64,000 bases of DNA from assembly GCF_021462825.1 (NCBI RefSeq), contig NZ_JAKEEB010000029.1, forward strand, positions 1-64,000, read 5' to 3'. The DNA comes from Streptomyces glomeratus (GTDB taxonomy: Bacteria > Actinomycetota > Actinomycetes > Streptomycetales > Streptomycetaceae). Both the position numbers and the translations under genes were made by a program. Position 1 is the stretch's first letter, and each line of letters opens with the position of its first letter. Positions 26,189 through 35,095 of the stretch are shown here, in pieces. Below the pieces are notes generated by a model. The model was not told the origin of the DNA. It searched no databases and saw only the letters and a list, made by a program, of their open reading frames with translations.

Positions 26189-27034
26189 ATGCCACGACCC
26201 CCGGACCCCGCCCCCGAAGATCTGCGCCGTGACCCCCTGCCGCTGCGCGGCCGGACCGCCCTGGTCACCGGGGCGAGCCGGCGTGCGGGCATCGGATACG
26301 CGGTGGCCCGGCGGCTGGCCGCGTACGGCGCGGGCGTGTATCTGCACCACCATGTGCCGCACGACGCGCAGATGCCCTGGGGCGCCGACCGCCCGGAGGA
26401 CGTCGTCGCCGGGGTGCGCGCGGCGCGCGGGGATCCCGGTGCGCCCGTGGCGGACGGACCCGCGGACCTCTCGGATCCGGCGGCGCCCGCCGCACTGGTC
26501 GCGAGGGCCGCGGAGGCGCTCGGCGGACGGATCGACATCCTTGTCGCCAACCACGCGCTGAGCGGCAGCGACGGCACGCTCGACACCGTGGACGCCGCCC
26601 TGCTCGACGCCCACTGGGTGGTGGACACGCGGTCGGTACTGCTGCTGGTGCAGGCGTACGCCCGGCTGCGGGCGGGGTTGCCGCCAGGCGGTCCCGGCGG
26701 GCGGGTCGTGATGATGACCTCCGGGCAGGACCTCGCGGGCGGCATGCCTGGCGAGATCGCGTACGCACTCCAGAAGGGAGCCCTCGCCTCCGTGACGCGC
26801 TCGCTGGCCACGACGCTCGCGGAGCACGCCGTCACCGTCAACACGGTCAACCCCGGCCCGGTGGACACCGGCTACCTGACCGGCGCCGGGTACGACGAGG
26901 TGGCCGCCAGGTTCCCGGCAGGACGCTGGGGCATGCCCGACGACCCCGCCCGCCTCATCGCCTGGCTCGCCACGGACGAGGCGGGCTGGATCACCGGCCA
27001 GGTCATCGACTCCGAGGGAGGCTTCCGGCGCTGA
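26189..27034 (+). CDS. Short-chain dehydrogenase/reductase
   Basis: A 281-residue classical-like SDR using NAD(P)H. The nucleotide loop TGASRRAGIG is near residues 29-38, the NHAL segment replaces the usual NNAG, and the catalytic group is S (MMTSGQ), Y and K (YALQK). The close EGGF resembles other SDRs with the C-terminal tag DSEGGF. Insertions after the first strand are longer than average. The ATG at 26189 is chosen; ATGs at 26177 and 26180 are also in frame and no SD decides. A perfect hairpin follows. Confidence 0.9.
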   Translation: MPRPPDPAPEDLRRDPLPLRGRTALVTGASRRAGIGYAVARRLAAYGAGVYLHHHVPHDAQMPWGADRPEDVVAGVRAARGDPGAPVADGPADLSDPAAPAALVARAAEALGGRIDILVANHALSGSDGTLDTVDAALLDAHWVVDTRSVLLLVQAYARLRAGLPPGGPGGRVVMMTSGQDLAGGMPGEIAYALQKGALASVTRSLATTLAEHAVTVNTVNPGPVDTGYLTGAGYDEVAARFPAGRWGMPDDPARLIAWLATDEAGWITGQVIDSEGGFRR

Positions 27035-27067
27035 CGGCCGGGCCCACGCCGACGGCGGGCCCGGCCG
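27035..27067. terminator. Bidirectional terminator hairpin
   Basis: A perfect 11-bp inverted repeat (27035-27045 with 27057-27067) begins directly after the SDR stop codon and ends 12 bp from the stop codon of the convergent DUF885 gene. Confidence 0.8.
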
Positions 27068-27078
27068 CGCGGGCGCGG

Positions 27079-28773
27079 TCAGAGCCGGGACAGCTCGTCC
27101 ACCAGATCGTCCAGGCCCAGAGAGCCCTGCGAGAGCGCCGCCATGTGCCAGGCCTTCGCGTCGAACGCCTCGCCGTGGCGGCGCCTGGCGTTCTCGCGGC
27201 CCAGCAGCCAGGCGCGCTCGCCGAGCTTGTAGCCGATCGCCTGGCCGGGCATCGAGAGATAGCGGACCAGTTCGCTCTCCACGTAGTCCGCCGGGCGGCT
27301 GCTGTGCGCGCCGAAGAACTCCTGGGCCAGCTCCGGCGTCCAGCGCTCGCCCGGGTGGAACGGCGAGTGGGCCGGGATCTCCAGCTCCAGGTGCATACCG
27401 ATGTCGATGATCACGCGGACCGCCCGCATCATCTGCGCGTCCAGGTAGCCGAGCCGCTGCTCAGGGTCGGTGAGGAAGCCCAGTTCGTCCATGAGGCGCT
27501 CGGCGTACAGGGCCCAGCCTTCGACGTTGGCGCTGACACCGCCCACCGTCGCCTGGTAGCGCGAGAGGTTCTCCGCCACGTGCGCCCACTGGGCGAGCTG
27601 GAGGTGGTGGCCGGGGACGCCCTCGTGGTACCAGGTCGAGACCAGGTCGTACACCGGGAACCGGGTCTGCCCCATCGTCGGCAGCCAGGTCCGGCCCGGG
27701 CGGGAGAAGTCGGCGGACGGCGAGGTGTAGTACGGTGCCGCGGCACTCCCGGGCGGCGCGATGCGCGACTCCACCTTCCGTACCCGCTCGGCGAGTTCGA
27801 AGTGCGTGCCGTCGAGCGCCTCGATCGCCTCGTCCATCAGGCCCTGGAGCCAGGCGCGGGTCTCCTCCACCCCCTCGATATGGGCACCGTGCTCGTCGAG
27901 GTGCGCGAGCGCGGTCCACGGCGTCTCGGCGCCGGGCAGGACCTTCTCGGCCTCCTTCTTCATCTCGCCGAGGATGCGGTGGTACTCGGACCAGCCGTAT
28001 GCGTACGCCTCGTCGAGGTCCAGGTCCGTGCCGTTGAAGTGACGTGCCCAGCGGCCGTAGCGCTCGCGGCCGACCGTGTTCGGCGCGCCCTCGATCGTCG
28101 GCGCGTACACGTCACGCACCCAGTCCCGCAGTCCGACGACGGCCGCGGTCGCCGCACGAGCGGCCTCGTCCAGCTCCGCACGCAGCGACTCGGGCCCCTG
28201 GGAGGCGAAGTCCTCGAACCAGCCGCGGCCCTCGCCGTCCAGGTCCGACCACTCGGTGAGCTGCTCGATGAAGGTCGCGGTCGGGCGGGGGCCCGCGTAC
28301 AGCTTGCGCTCCAGGCCGAGGGTGAGGGACTCGCGGTAGCCGCGCAGGGCGGCCGGCACGGCCCGCAGCCGCTCGGCCACCGCGGCCCAGTCCTCGTCGG
28401 TCGCGGTGGGGGTGATCGTGAAGACGTCACGCACGGAGTGCACCGGGGTGTGCATGTTGCCCACCGCCCTGAGGCCCTCGTCCGCCTCGTGCACGGCGAG
28501 CTCGGCGGTCAGCCGCTCACGCAGCAGGCGCGCACACCGTCGCTCGATGTCACTGTCAGCGCCCGGCCGGCGCTCCGCCTCGTCCAGCCGTGCGAGGGTC
28601 GCCCGCGCCAGCTCGGCGAGTGCCTCCTGGCCCGCGGGCGAGGTGTCAGGCAGCTTGCTCGCGCTCTCCTTCACTCCGAGGTACGTGCCGGTGACCGGGT
28701 CGAGGGCGACGAGGTCGTCGACATAGGCGTCGGCGACCTCCCGGGGCAGGGGTCTCCTGGTGGTGTCTGACAT
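27079..28773 (-). CDS. DUF885 family protein, probable metallohydrolase
   Basis: A 564-residue cytoplasmic protein of the DUF885 family, related to zinc metallopeptidases. The family signature WYHEGVPGHHLQ is near residue 375 and provides an H-E-x-x-x-x-H-H metal-binding pattern. The chain is helical with a conserved core (EGWALYAERLMDELGF) downstream, as in M3/M32-like peptidases. No signal peptide is visible. Substrate unknown, probably peptides. The ATG at 28773 follows GAGGATGG. The gene is divergent from nothing; it lies downstream of an Lrp gene on the same strand with 55 bp between. Confidence 0.9.
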   Translation of the reverse strand: MSDTTRRPLPREVADAYVDDLVALDPVTGTYLGVKESASKLPDTSPAGQEALAELARATLARLDEAERRPGADSDIERRCARLLRERLTAELAVHEADEGLRAVGNMHTPVHSVRDVFTITPTATDEDWAAVAERLRAVPAALRGYRESLTLGLERKLYAGPRPTATFIEQLTEWSDLDGEGRGWFEDFASQGPESLRAELDEAARAATAAVVGLRDWVRDVYAPTIEGAPNTVGRERYGRWARHFNGTDLDLDEAYAYGWSEYHRILGEMKKEAEKVLPGAETPWTALAHLDEHGAHIEGVEETRAWLQGLMDEAIEALDGTHFELAERVRKVESRIAPPGSAAAPYYTSPSADFSRPGRTWLPTMGQTRFPVYDLVSTWYHEGVPGHHLQLAQWAHVAENLSRYQATVGGVSANVEGWALYAERLMDELGFLTDPEQRLGYLDAQMMRAVRVIIDIGMHLELEIPAHSPFHPGERWTPELAQEFFGAHSSRPADYVESELVRYLSMPGQAIGYKLGERAWLLGRENARRRHGEAFDAKAWHMAALSQGSLGLDDLVDELSRL

Positions 28774-28828
28774 GCGGACCATCCTCATACGGTGACGTGG
28801 TCCGCGTCACGGGGATTCCGCGCTCGGC

Positions 28829-29332
28829 TTAGGCCTGCTCAGCGGGTTTGGACACGCCATGTCCGGGTGGCAGCAGCGGGCCGCAGTCCCACTGCTGGAA
28901 GATCAACCGGGTCTCCACCCGGGCCACTTCGCGCCGGGCCGTGAACTCGTCCAGCACCAGCCGTTGCAGGTCCGTCATGTCCGCCACCGCGACGTGCACG
29001 AGATAGTCGTCGGGGCCGGTGAGATGGAAGACCGTACGGGACTCCGGCAACGCCCGGATCCGCTCCACGAACGGCCCCACCAGTTCCCGGCGGTGCGGCC
29101 TGACCTGCACCAACAGCAGCGCTTCGAGGCCGCGCCCCAGCTTCGCCGGGTCCAGGCGCAGCTGATGGCCGAGAATCACCCCCGAACGGCGGAGCCGGGT
29201 CACCCGGTCCAGGCAGGTCGAGGGCGCCACCCCGACCTGTGCCGCCAGGTCGCGGTACGTCGTCCGGGCGTCGTTCTGCAACAGACGCAGAAGGTGGAGA
29301 TCCACCGGGTCCAGTACGACAGATTCGGCCAT
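28829..29332 (-). CDS. Lrp/AsnC family regulator of the adjacent lyase
   Basis: A 167-residue Lrp-type regulator. The HTH is LHLLRLLQNDARTTYRDLAA with APSTCLDRVTRLRRSGVI, and the RAM domain contains LTGPDDYLVHVAVADMTDLQ. The C-terminal tail of about 20 residues is unusually long. It is divergent from a Cys/Met-metabolism PLP enzyme with 60 bp between starts. This pairing is frequent in actinomycetes and suggests methionine or a related amino acid as ligand. Confidence 0.93.
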   Translation of the reverse strand: MAESVVLDPVDLHLLRLLQNDARTTYRDLAAQVGVAPSTCLDRVTRLRRSGVILGHQLRLDPAKLGRGLEALLLVQVRPHRRELVGPFVERIRALPESRTVFHLTGPDDYLVHVAVADMTDLQRLVLDEFTARREVARVETRLIFQQWDCGPLLPPGHGVSKPAEQA

Positions 29333-29392
29333 GCGCCGAACGTAACACGGGTTCCGCCGCCAAGGCCCCGTCCGCTGTTCACGCTGCGGCCC

Positions 29393-30610
29393 ATGAATCT
29401 CCCCACTCAGGACACGCAGGACGGATTCCCCGTCGACGGCCTGCCGGCCCGCCGGGGGCTGGCCACCGAGGCCGTGCACGCCGGACGTGAGGACCTGGTC
29501 GCCCTCGGGCTGCACGCCCCGCCCCTCGACCTCTCCACCACCTACCCCTCCCACGACAGCCGTGGCGAGGCCGCCCGGCTCGACGCCTTCGCGGCCGACG
29601 GCGCGGAACTGGCCGGCCCGCCCGTCTACGCGCGGCTGGGCAACCCGACCGTCGCCCGCTTCGAGACGGCGCTCGCCCGGCTGGAGGGCACCGAGAGCGC
29701 GGTCGCGTTCGCCAGCGGGATGGCGGCGCTCAGCGCCGTCCTGCTCGCGCGGAACGCGCTCGGGCTGCGGCACGTCGTGGCCGTACGACCGCTGTACGGA
29801 TGCAGCGACCATCTGCTGAACGCCGGACTGCTGGGCTCGGAGGTGACCTGGACCGACCCGGCGGGCATCGCGGACGCGCTGCGCCCCGACACCGGTCTCG
29901 TCATGGTCGAGTCCCCGGCCAACCCGACGCTCGCCGAGGTCGACCTGCGCGCGGTCGCCCACGCCTGCGGCTCGGTTCCGCTGCTCGTGGACAACACCTT
30001 CGCGACGCCCGTACTGCAGCGCCCCGCCGGGCACGGAGCCCGGCTGGTGCTGCACAGCGCCACCAAGTACCTGGGCGGGCACGGCGATGTGATGGGCGGG
30101 GTGGTGGCGTGCGACGAGGAGATGGCGCGCCGGCTGCGCCAGGTGCGCTTCGCGACGGGCGCGGTGCTGCATCCGCTCGCCGGTTATCTGCTGCTGCGCG
30201 GTCTGTCGACGCTGCCGGTACGGGTCCGGGCCGCGTCCGTCACCGCCGCCGAGCTCGCCCGCCGGCTCGCCGTCGACCCGCGGGTCGCCCGGGTGCACTA
30301 CCCGCGCATCGGCGGTGCGATGGTCGCCTTCGAGGTGCACGGCGACCCTCACTCGGTGATCGCCGGGGTCCGGCTGATCACCCCCGCGGTGAGCCTGGGC
30401 AGCGTGGACACGCTCATCCAGCATCCGGCGTCCATCAGCCACCGCATCGTCGACGAGACCGACCGCCACGGCGCCGGGGTGAGCGACCGGCTGCTGCGGC
30501 TGTCGGTCGGCCTGGAGGACGTCGAGGACCTGTGGACCGACCTCGACGGGGCACTCGGGGGCGAGCGGACCGAGGGCGCACGGCGGAAGGAAATGGCCGA
30601 AGGGCGGTAG
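29393..30610 (+). CDS. Cys/Met metabolism PLP-dependent lyase
   Basis: A 405-residue fold-type I PLP enzyme of the cystathionine gamma-lyase / methionine gamma-lyase family. The PLP-binding lysine lies in SATKYLGGH, after VESPANPTLAEVDL and LLVDNTFATPVLQRP. Fine substrate specificity (methionine, cystathionine or O-acylhomoserine) is not clear. The active-site segment PVYARLGNPTVARFE is normal. The ATG at 29393 is 60 bp from the divergent Lrp start, so that regulator probably controls it. The tail from ~390 is acidic and then basic and may be dispensable. Confidence 0.92.
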   Translation: MNLPTQDTQDGFPVDGLPARRGLATEAVHAGREDLVALGLHAPPLDLSTTYPSHDSRGEAARLDAFAADGAELAGPPVYARLGNPTVARFETALARLEGTESAVAFASGMAALSAVLLARNALGLRHVVAVRPLYGCSDHLLNAGLLGSEVTWTDPAGIADALRPDTGLVMVESPANPTLAEVDLRAVAHACGSVPLLVDNTFATPVLQRPAGHGARLVLHSATKYLGGHGDVMGGVVACDEEMARRLRQVRFATGAVLHPLAGYLLLRGLSTLPVRVRAASVTAAELARRLAVDPRVARVHYPRIGGAMVAFEVHGDPHSVIAGVRLITPAVSLGSVDTLIQHPASISHRIVDETDRHGAGVSDRLLRLSVGLEDVEDLWTDLDGALGGERTEGARRKEMAEGR

Positions 30611-30679
30611 CGGGGCGGGATGCGCCTGGGTTCCCGTGTGCCGCACCGCTCATGGGACCGGGAGTTCGCCCCGTGCGCC

Positions 30680-30710
30680 GAACGGCCCGGCGCACCGCGC
30701 CGGGCCGTTC
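30680..30710. terminator. Terminator hairpin between convergent genes
   Basis: A perfect 14-bp inverted repeat (30680-30693 with 30697-30710) and a 3-base loop lie between the PLP lyase and the convergent GNAT fusion gene. Confidence 0.85.
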
Positions 30711-30758
30711 CGTATCTCCTTGCGACATGCGCGGCCGCGGTGTGCGACGCGCGCGTGA

Positions 30759-32180
30759 TCAGTCCCGGTCGGCCTGGGCCGCCTGCTGCTCGTAGGCGTG
30801 ATCGTAGGGCAGGCGTGAGGCCACCGGAGCGGCGTCCAGGCGGGCGGTGATGACGAGCGTGCCCTCCTCGATCTGGTAGTCGAGAGGCAGCCCGAGGCCG
30901 CGCATCGCGGCGACCATGCCGGTGTTGGACGCCTGTGTGACCGCGTAGACGCTCTCGCAGCCCGCCTCGACCGCCATCGCCACCAGGCGACCGAGGAGTT
31001 CGCTGCCGATGCCGCGCCGCTGCCACTCGTCCTCGACGAGCAGCGCTACCTCCGTCTCGTCGCCGTCCCACAGCAGATGGCCGAGGCCGACGGTGCGTCC
31101 CGACGCCGTTCGCACCGCGAGGGTCCGGCCGAAGCGCGGGCTGAGCAGATGGTTGAGGTAGCGGTCCGCGTCGCCGACCGGTCCGTGGTAGCGCATGTTC
31201 AAGGTGCGCCGCGAGCACCGGGCGTGCATCTCCTTCACCGCCTCGAGGTCCGAGGTGTCGGCCCGCCGCACGGTGATCGCGTTGCCCTTCGGCAGGGTCA
31301 GTACGTCCTGGCTGCTCGGGATGCGCGGACCGAGCCGCGTGTCCAGCTCGACCAGCGCGCGTGCGCGTGCGAACTCCGTCGGCGTGAACGGCAGGTACGG
31401 GCGCTCCACCGTGATCACTCCGCCCTCCGGCGCCCGCAGCCGCATCACGGTGTCCTCCAGGGCTCCCTCCACGGGAGCGTCCTGATGAACGTGGCCGGAG
31501 CGGGGGGAGACGGCGGGCAGGGAGCGGATGGTGCACCTGCCGAGCAACTGCCTCAGCGCGAGCGGCAGTTCCGCCGCGTCGAGCGCGGTGCGCGTGGCGA
31601 GGCTCAGCATCCGGGTCGGGGCGTCCACCAGGTCGTGCGCGTCGGCCCGTTCGATCCAGGTCTCGGTTCCGCCGGCCGACGAGACGGCTCGCGTGATCGC
31701 GTTCGCGTCCAGCTCGGCCGGGGCCCGCACCAGGAACTCGTCGACCGTGCCCTGGGCCAGCGGATGCGTCTGCAGGCTCAGGATGTCGATCCGCAGCCGG
31801 GCCAGCGCCGTGCACAGCGCGGCCAGCGTCCCCGGCTCGTCCTGCACCGTGGTCCGCAACCGCCACAGCGCGGTCGTCCCGGCCGCCGCGTCGCGCTCGG
31901 ACGGCCCGGCCTGCCGCCCCTCGGCGGGCGGCCGGGCGCCGGTATCACTCGTGGGCGGTGCGTGACCGTGGCGTCGTGTCCACCAGGTGTGGAAGCCGGC
32001 CGTCGCGACGAGTGCCGCGGCCGACAGTCCCAGCAGCGCGGGACCGTCGGGGCCGTGCCCGACCAGATTGGCGGTCACGTCCGCCACCGCGACGGCGGTG
32101 AACAGGGCGGCGAGCTCTATCAGGTCCCGTCGCCAGTGGTGAACCGGACGGCCGTGCTTGGCACGCCTCACATCAGACAT
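30759..32180 (-). CDS. Membrane-ACT-GNAT fusion protein
   Basis: A 473-residue protein with three parts. The N-terminus has two hydrophobic spans (about residues 22-70; AALFTAVAVADVTANLVG and PALLGLSAAALVATAGF). The middle (about 105-170) has an ACT-like amino-acid-binding domain (TTVQDEPGTLAALCTALARL then IDILSLQTHPL). The C-terminal 150 residues form a GNAT acetyltransferase (VRRADTSDLEAVKEMHARCS; VEDEWQRRGIGSELLGRLV acetyl-CoA loop). This resembles amino-acid-regulated protein lysine acetyltransferases, here anchored to the membrane. ATG at 32192 is also possible; no SD helps. The AT-rich 32210-32290 segment is likely its promoter. Confidence 0.85.
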   Translation of the reverse strand: MSDVRRAKHGRPVHHWRRDLIELAALFTAVAVADVTANLVGHGPDGPALLGLSAAALVATAGFHTWWTRRHGHAPPTSDTGARPPAEGRQAGPSERDAAAGTTALWRLRTTVQDEPGTLAALCTALARLRIDILSLQTHPLAQGTVDEFLVRAPAELDANAITRAVSSAGGTETWIERADAHDLVDAPTRMLSLATRTALDAAELPLALRQLLGRCTIRSLPAVSPRSGHVHQDAPVEGALEDTVMRLRAPEGGVITVERPYLPFTPTEFARARALVELDTRLGPRIPSSQDVLTLPKGNAITVRRADTSDLEAVKEMHARCSRRTLNMRYHGPVGDADRYLNHLLSPRFGRTLAVRTASGRTVGLGHLLWDGDETEVALLVEDEWQRRGIGSELLGRLVAMAVEAGCESVYAVTQASNTGMVAAMRGLGLPLDYQIEEGTLVITARLDAAPVASRLPYDHAYEQQAAQADRD

Positions 32181-32312
32181 GTCTGGAGTCATGCAACCAC
32201 TGTGGAGGAAGGGTGTTGCGTGATCACAAACGCTCTGTGTCTGATGAGTAAAGTGTGCTTCTGTCCTTTTTATTGTTCTTTTGACGAAGCTCTTCTGTGT
32301 GGGTGGGTGGCG

Positions 32313-32347
32313 CGCCGCGCACCGGGGGATGACTCCGGTGCGCGGCG
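32313..32347. terminator. Terminator hairpin beyond the phosphatase gene
   Basis: A perfect 13-bp inverted repeat (32313-32325 with 32335-32347) with a 9-base loop ends 10 bp beyond the stop codon of the PhoD-like gene, in the direction of its transcription. Confidence 0.8.
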
Positions 32348-32356
32348 TGGGGAAAC

Positions 32357-33943
32357 CTACTGCCCGACCAGGCCCGGCTGCAGCACCTGGGTGAACAGCA
32401 CGGTCCCGTCCTGCTCCCGCAGCCGGACCGTCAGCTCCCCGCTGTGGCCGTCGATGTCGACCTCGCCGAAGAACTGGTAGCCGCCCGCGGGGGAGACGTT
32501 CGGGGCGGTCGGCGCCTTCACGAACACCCGGTCCGGGCCGAAGGTGCCGTCCAGCGCGCTCGCCGGGAACGCACCCGCGTTGAGCGGCCCCGAGACGAAC
32601 TCCCAGAACGGCTCGAAGTCGGTGAACGCGGCGCGGGAGGGGTGGTAGTGCTGCGCCGAGGTGTGGTGCACGTCGGCCGTCAGCCACAGCGTGCCCGTGA
32701 TCCTGCGGTGCTTGATGAACCGGAGCAGTTCCGCGATCTGCAGCTCCCGGCCCAGCGGTGCGCCCGGGTCGCCCTGTGCCACAGCCTCGAAGTTCGGCCT
32801 GCTCTCCATGGGGTCCGGCACGACCAGGCCGAGCGGCATGTCCGCGGCGATCACCTTCCAGACGGCCCGGGACCGCTGCAGCTCCCGCTTGAGCCAGTCC
32901 AGTTGCTCGGCGCCGAGGATGCCCTGCGGATCGACGGTCTGGTCGTCGGGCGAGTTGGCGTTGCGGTAGGTGCGCATGTCCAGGACGAAGACGTCCAGCA
33001 GCGGGCCGTGCCGCATCACCCGGTACACCCGGCCGTCCCGGTCACCCGGCCGCAGCGTGGAGAGGGGGAAGTACTCGCTGAACGCCCGCCTGGCCCGGGC
33101 GGCCAGCACGTCGATGCTCTTCTCGGTGTAGCGGGTGTCGGAGGAGGCGATCACCTCGCCCGGGTACCAGTTGTTGCGGACCTCGTGGTCGTCCCACTGG
33201 ATGACCGACGGCACCTGGGCGTTGAACCGCCTGAGGTTCTCGTCCAGCAGGTTGTAACGGAAGTTGCCGCGGTACTCGGCCAGGGTCTCGGCCACCTTGG
33301 ACTTCTCCTCGGTGGTGATGTTGCGCCAGGTGCGGCCGTCCGGCAGGGCCTGGGTCGCCGGGATCGGCCCGTCGGCGTAGACGTTGTCGCCACTGCACAG
33401 GAAGAAGTCCGGGTCGAGCTTCGCCATCGCGTCGTAGATCCGGTAGCCACCGAGGTCCGGGTTGATGCCCCAGCCCTGGCCGGCCAGGTCGCCCGACCAC
33501 AGGAAGCGCACTCCGCGGCGCCGTCCGAGCGGTGTCGTGCGGAAGGTGCCCGTCACCGGGTCGCCGGTGCGCCGCGGGTCGTCCGGGTCCGCCAGCAGCA
33601 CCCGGTAGTGGATCTGCTCGCCCGCCGGCAGCCCGTGCAGCCGAGTGGTGCCCGTGAAGTCCGTGCCGGCGCCCAGCAGCGGGCCGTGCCATCTGCGGGG
33701 GTTGCGGAACGACTCCGTCGCGGCGGTCTCGACGATCATCCGGGCGGGGCGGTCGGACCGCACCCAGACGAGACCGGAGTCGGCGCTCACGTCTCCGGCC
33801 TGGACGCCCCATGCCGCCTTGGGACGCCCCGACAGGGCGAACGCCGGTGCCGCGCCGAGCACGGGGGGCAGGGTCAGAGCGGCCGACGCGGCGAGGGAGC
33901 CGCGCAGGACGCTGCGGCGGCCCGGCAAAGGACGGTGTGACAT
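32357..33943 (-). CDS. phoD: PhoD-like alkaline phosphatase/phosphodiesterase, Tat-exported
   Basis: A 528-residue secreted metalloenzyme. The N-terminus has a twin-arginine signal (GRRSVLRGSLAASAAL, near residue 9) and a cleavage region before SGRPKAAWG. An N-terminal PhoD Ig-like domain (residues ~40-130) precedes the metallophosphatase core: WSGDLAGQGW, CSGDNVYADGP, WDDHEVRNNW, and LTADVHHTSAQHYHP. PhoD enzymes use Fe/Ca and release phosphate from phosphodiesters outside the cell; PhoRP control is typical. A two-unit PHO-like box lies about 65-85 bp upstream. AGGAGG precedes the ATG. Confidence 0.93.
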   Translation of the reverse strand: MSHRPLPGRRSVLRGSLAASAALTLPPVLGAAPAFALSGRPKAAWGVQAGDVSADSGLVWVRSDRPARMIVETAATESFRNPRRWHGPLLGAGTDFTGTTRLHGLPAGEQIHYRVLLADPDDPRRTGDPVTGTFRTTPLGRRRGVRFLWSGDLAGQGWGINPDLGGYRIYDAMAKLDPDFFLCSGDNVYADGPIPATQALPDGRTWRNITTEEKSKVAETLAEYRGNFRYNLLDENLRRFNAQVPSVIQWDDHEVRNNWYPGEVIASSDTRYTEKSIDVLAARARRAFSEYFPLSTLRPGDRDGRVYRVMRHGPLLDVFVLDMRTYRNANSPDDQTVDPQGILGAEQLDWLKRELQRSRAVWKVIAADMPLGLVVPDPMESRPNFEAVAQGDPGAPLGRELQIAELLRFIKHRRITGTLWLTADVHHTSAQHYHPSRAAFTDFEPFWEFVSGPLNAGAFPASALDGTFGPDRVFVKAPTAPNVSPAGGYQFFGEVDIDGHSGELTVRLREQDGTVLFTQVLQPGLVGQ

Positions 33944-34007
33944 GAAGGTGCCTCCTGGGACGGTTCCGGCCGATGGGCACTGCCACAACTACTGGGACGC
34001 CGCAGCG

Positions 34008-34029
34008 CATACGCAAACCACAAGTGAAC
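34008..34029 (-). promoter_or_regulatory. Candidate PHO box (two 11-bp direct repeat units)
   Basis: Read on the minus strand, GTTCACTTGTG (34019-34029) is followed by GTTTGCGTATG (34008-34018), two 11-bp units in the phase of Streptomyces PhoP boxes. The first matches the GTTCACC core at six of seven bases, the second less well. It lies 65-86 bp upstream of the PhoD start. Confidence 0.5.
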
Positions 34030-34032
34030 AAC

Positions 34033-34061
34033 TGCCCGCGGCACTACGGGAGCCACGGGCA
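34033..34061. terminator. Terminator-like hairpin after the alpha/beta hydrolase
   Basis: TGCCCGCGGC (34033-34042) pairs with GCCACGGGCA (34052-34061) with one mismatch and a 9-base loop. It lies 22 bp beyond the stop codon of the hydrolase gene transcribed from 34913 leftward. Confidence 0.55.
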
Positions 34062-34082
34062 GCGGGATCGCTCCGCGGGTGC

Positions 34083-34913
34083 TCAGCGGCTGCCGTCCAG
34101 GATCACCCGGGCGACCAGTGCCGGATCGTCGTTCATCGGGACGTGGCCGCAGCCGGGCAGCCGTACCAGGCGGGCCCCGGGGATGAGCTGCTTGGCGCGG
34201 ACCCCCTGACGGCGCACCAGGATCCTGTCCCTGGTGCCCCACGCCACGGTGACCGGCAGCCCGGGCACGTCCTGTGTGAACCGTACGGTCGTGCCCTGAC
34301 GGAGGGTCGCGGCGAAACCCTCGGCCCTGGCCAGCGCGAGCGTCTCGGCCACGACGGCCTCGGGGGAGCGGCGGCCGGGCCGGGCGTAGATGGTGCTGGT
34401 CAGCACCGCCCGCCCGGCCGCCGTGCGCGACAGCCGTTCCACCAACGGCGGCGGCATGGCGCGCGCCGCCTGACGCATGGCGAGAAGCAGCGTGAACGCA
34501 TACCGCCGCTCGGCCTGCGTCCAGAAACCGGCCGGCGCAAGGGCGGTGACGGACCGTACGAGCTTCTCGCGGCCCAGTTCGAGAGCCAGCAGACCGCCCA
34601 GCGAGTTGCCCGCCACATGCGGACGGTCGACGCCCAGCGCCTCGCACAGCGCACCGAGAGCCGGTACCACGCTCGCCAGGTCATAGCCGACCCCGTCCGG
34701 CAGGGCAGGGGAGGCGCCGAAGCCGGGGAGGTCGACCGCGATCACATCGCGTTCGGTGGCCAGGATGTCCACGACCGGGTCCCAGGCCTGCCGGTGGTGG
34801 CCGATGCCATGCAGCAGAAGGAGCGGTTCGCCGCTGCCCACGCGCGCGTACGAGACGGCCACGGTCCGCGGGCCGTGCGGAGAGGGAACGCTGAAGGAGA
34901 CCGTGGCGGCCAT
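34083..34913 (-). CDS. Alpha/beta hydrolase
   Basis: A 276-residue serine hydrolase of the alpha/beta fold. The oxyanion region LLLLHGIGHHRQAWDP is near residue 31, the nucleophile elbow is GNSLGG (VAGNSLGGLLALE), a later Asp lies in WGTRDRILV and the His in LPGCGHVPMNDDP. The sequence is close to meta-cleavage or lactone-type hydrolases; the substrate is unknown. The ATG at 34913 follows GAGGAGCAGCAGC. It lies between the PhoD gene and a GntR regulator that is divergent from it. Confidence 0.93.
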   Translation of the reverse strand: MAATVSFSVPSPHGPRTVAVSYARVGSGEPLLLLHGIGHHRQAWDPVVDILATERDVIAVDLPGFGASPALPDGVGYDLASVVPALGALCEALGVDRPHVAGNSLGGLLALELGREKLVRSVTALAPAGFWTQAERRYAFTLLLAMRQAARAMPPPLVERLSRTAAGRAVLTSTIYARPGRRSPEAVVAETLALARAEGFAATLRQGTTVRFTQDVPGLPVTVAWGTRDRILVRRQGVRAKQLIPGARLVRLPGCGHVPMNDDPALVARVILDGSR

Positions 34914-35060
34914 GCTGCTGCTCCTCGTCTGGGACGGGCTGACGACTTTTCGTAGACACTTTGTCAGCAAGTGCTACCGGCCGGTAGCCCCCCGGTCGGA
35001 AAGCGTTCGCCCATGTGTCATCGGTACCGCGCCCGGCGAATGTCGTGTGAACGCCCTGCG

Positions 35061-35080
35061 GCACCGCGCCCGCGCGGTGC
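35061..35080. repeat. Perfect inverted repeat upstream of the GntR promoter
   Basis: GCACCGCG-cccg-CGCGGTGC is a perfect 8-bp inverted repeat, 16 bp before the TTGGTC palindrome. It could be an additional operator or a hairpin insulating the two divergent genes. Confidence 0.5.
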
Positions 35081-35095
35081 GTAAGGGGACGAGGA

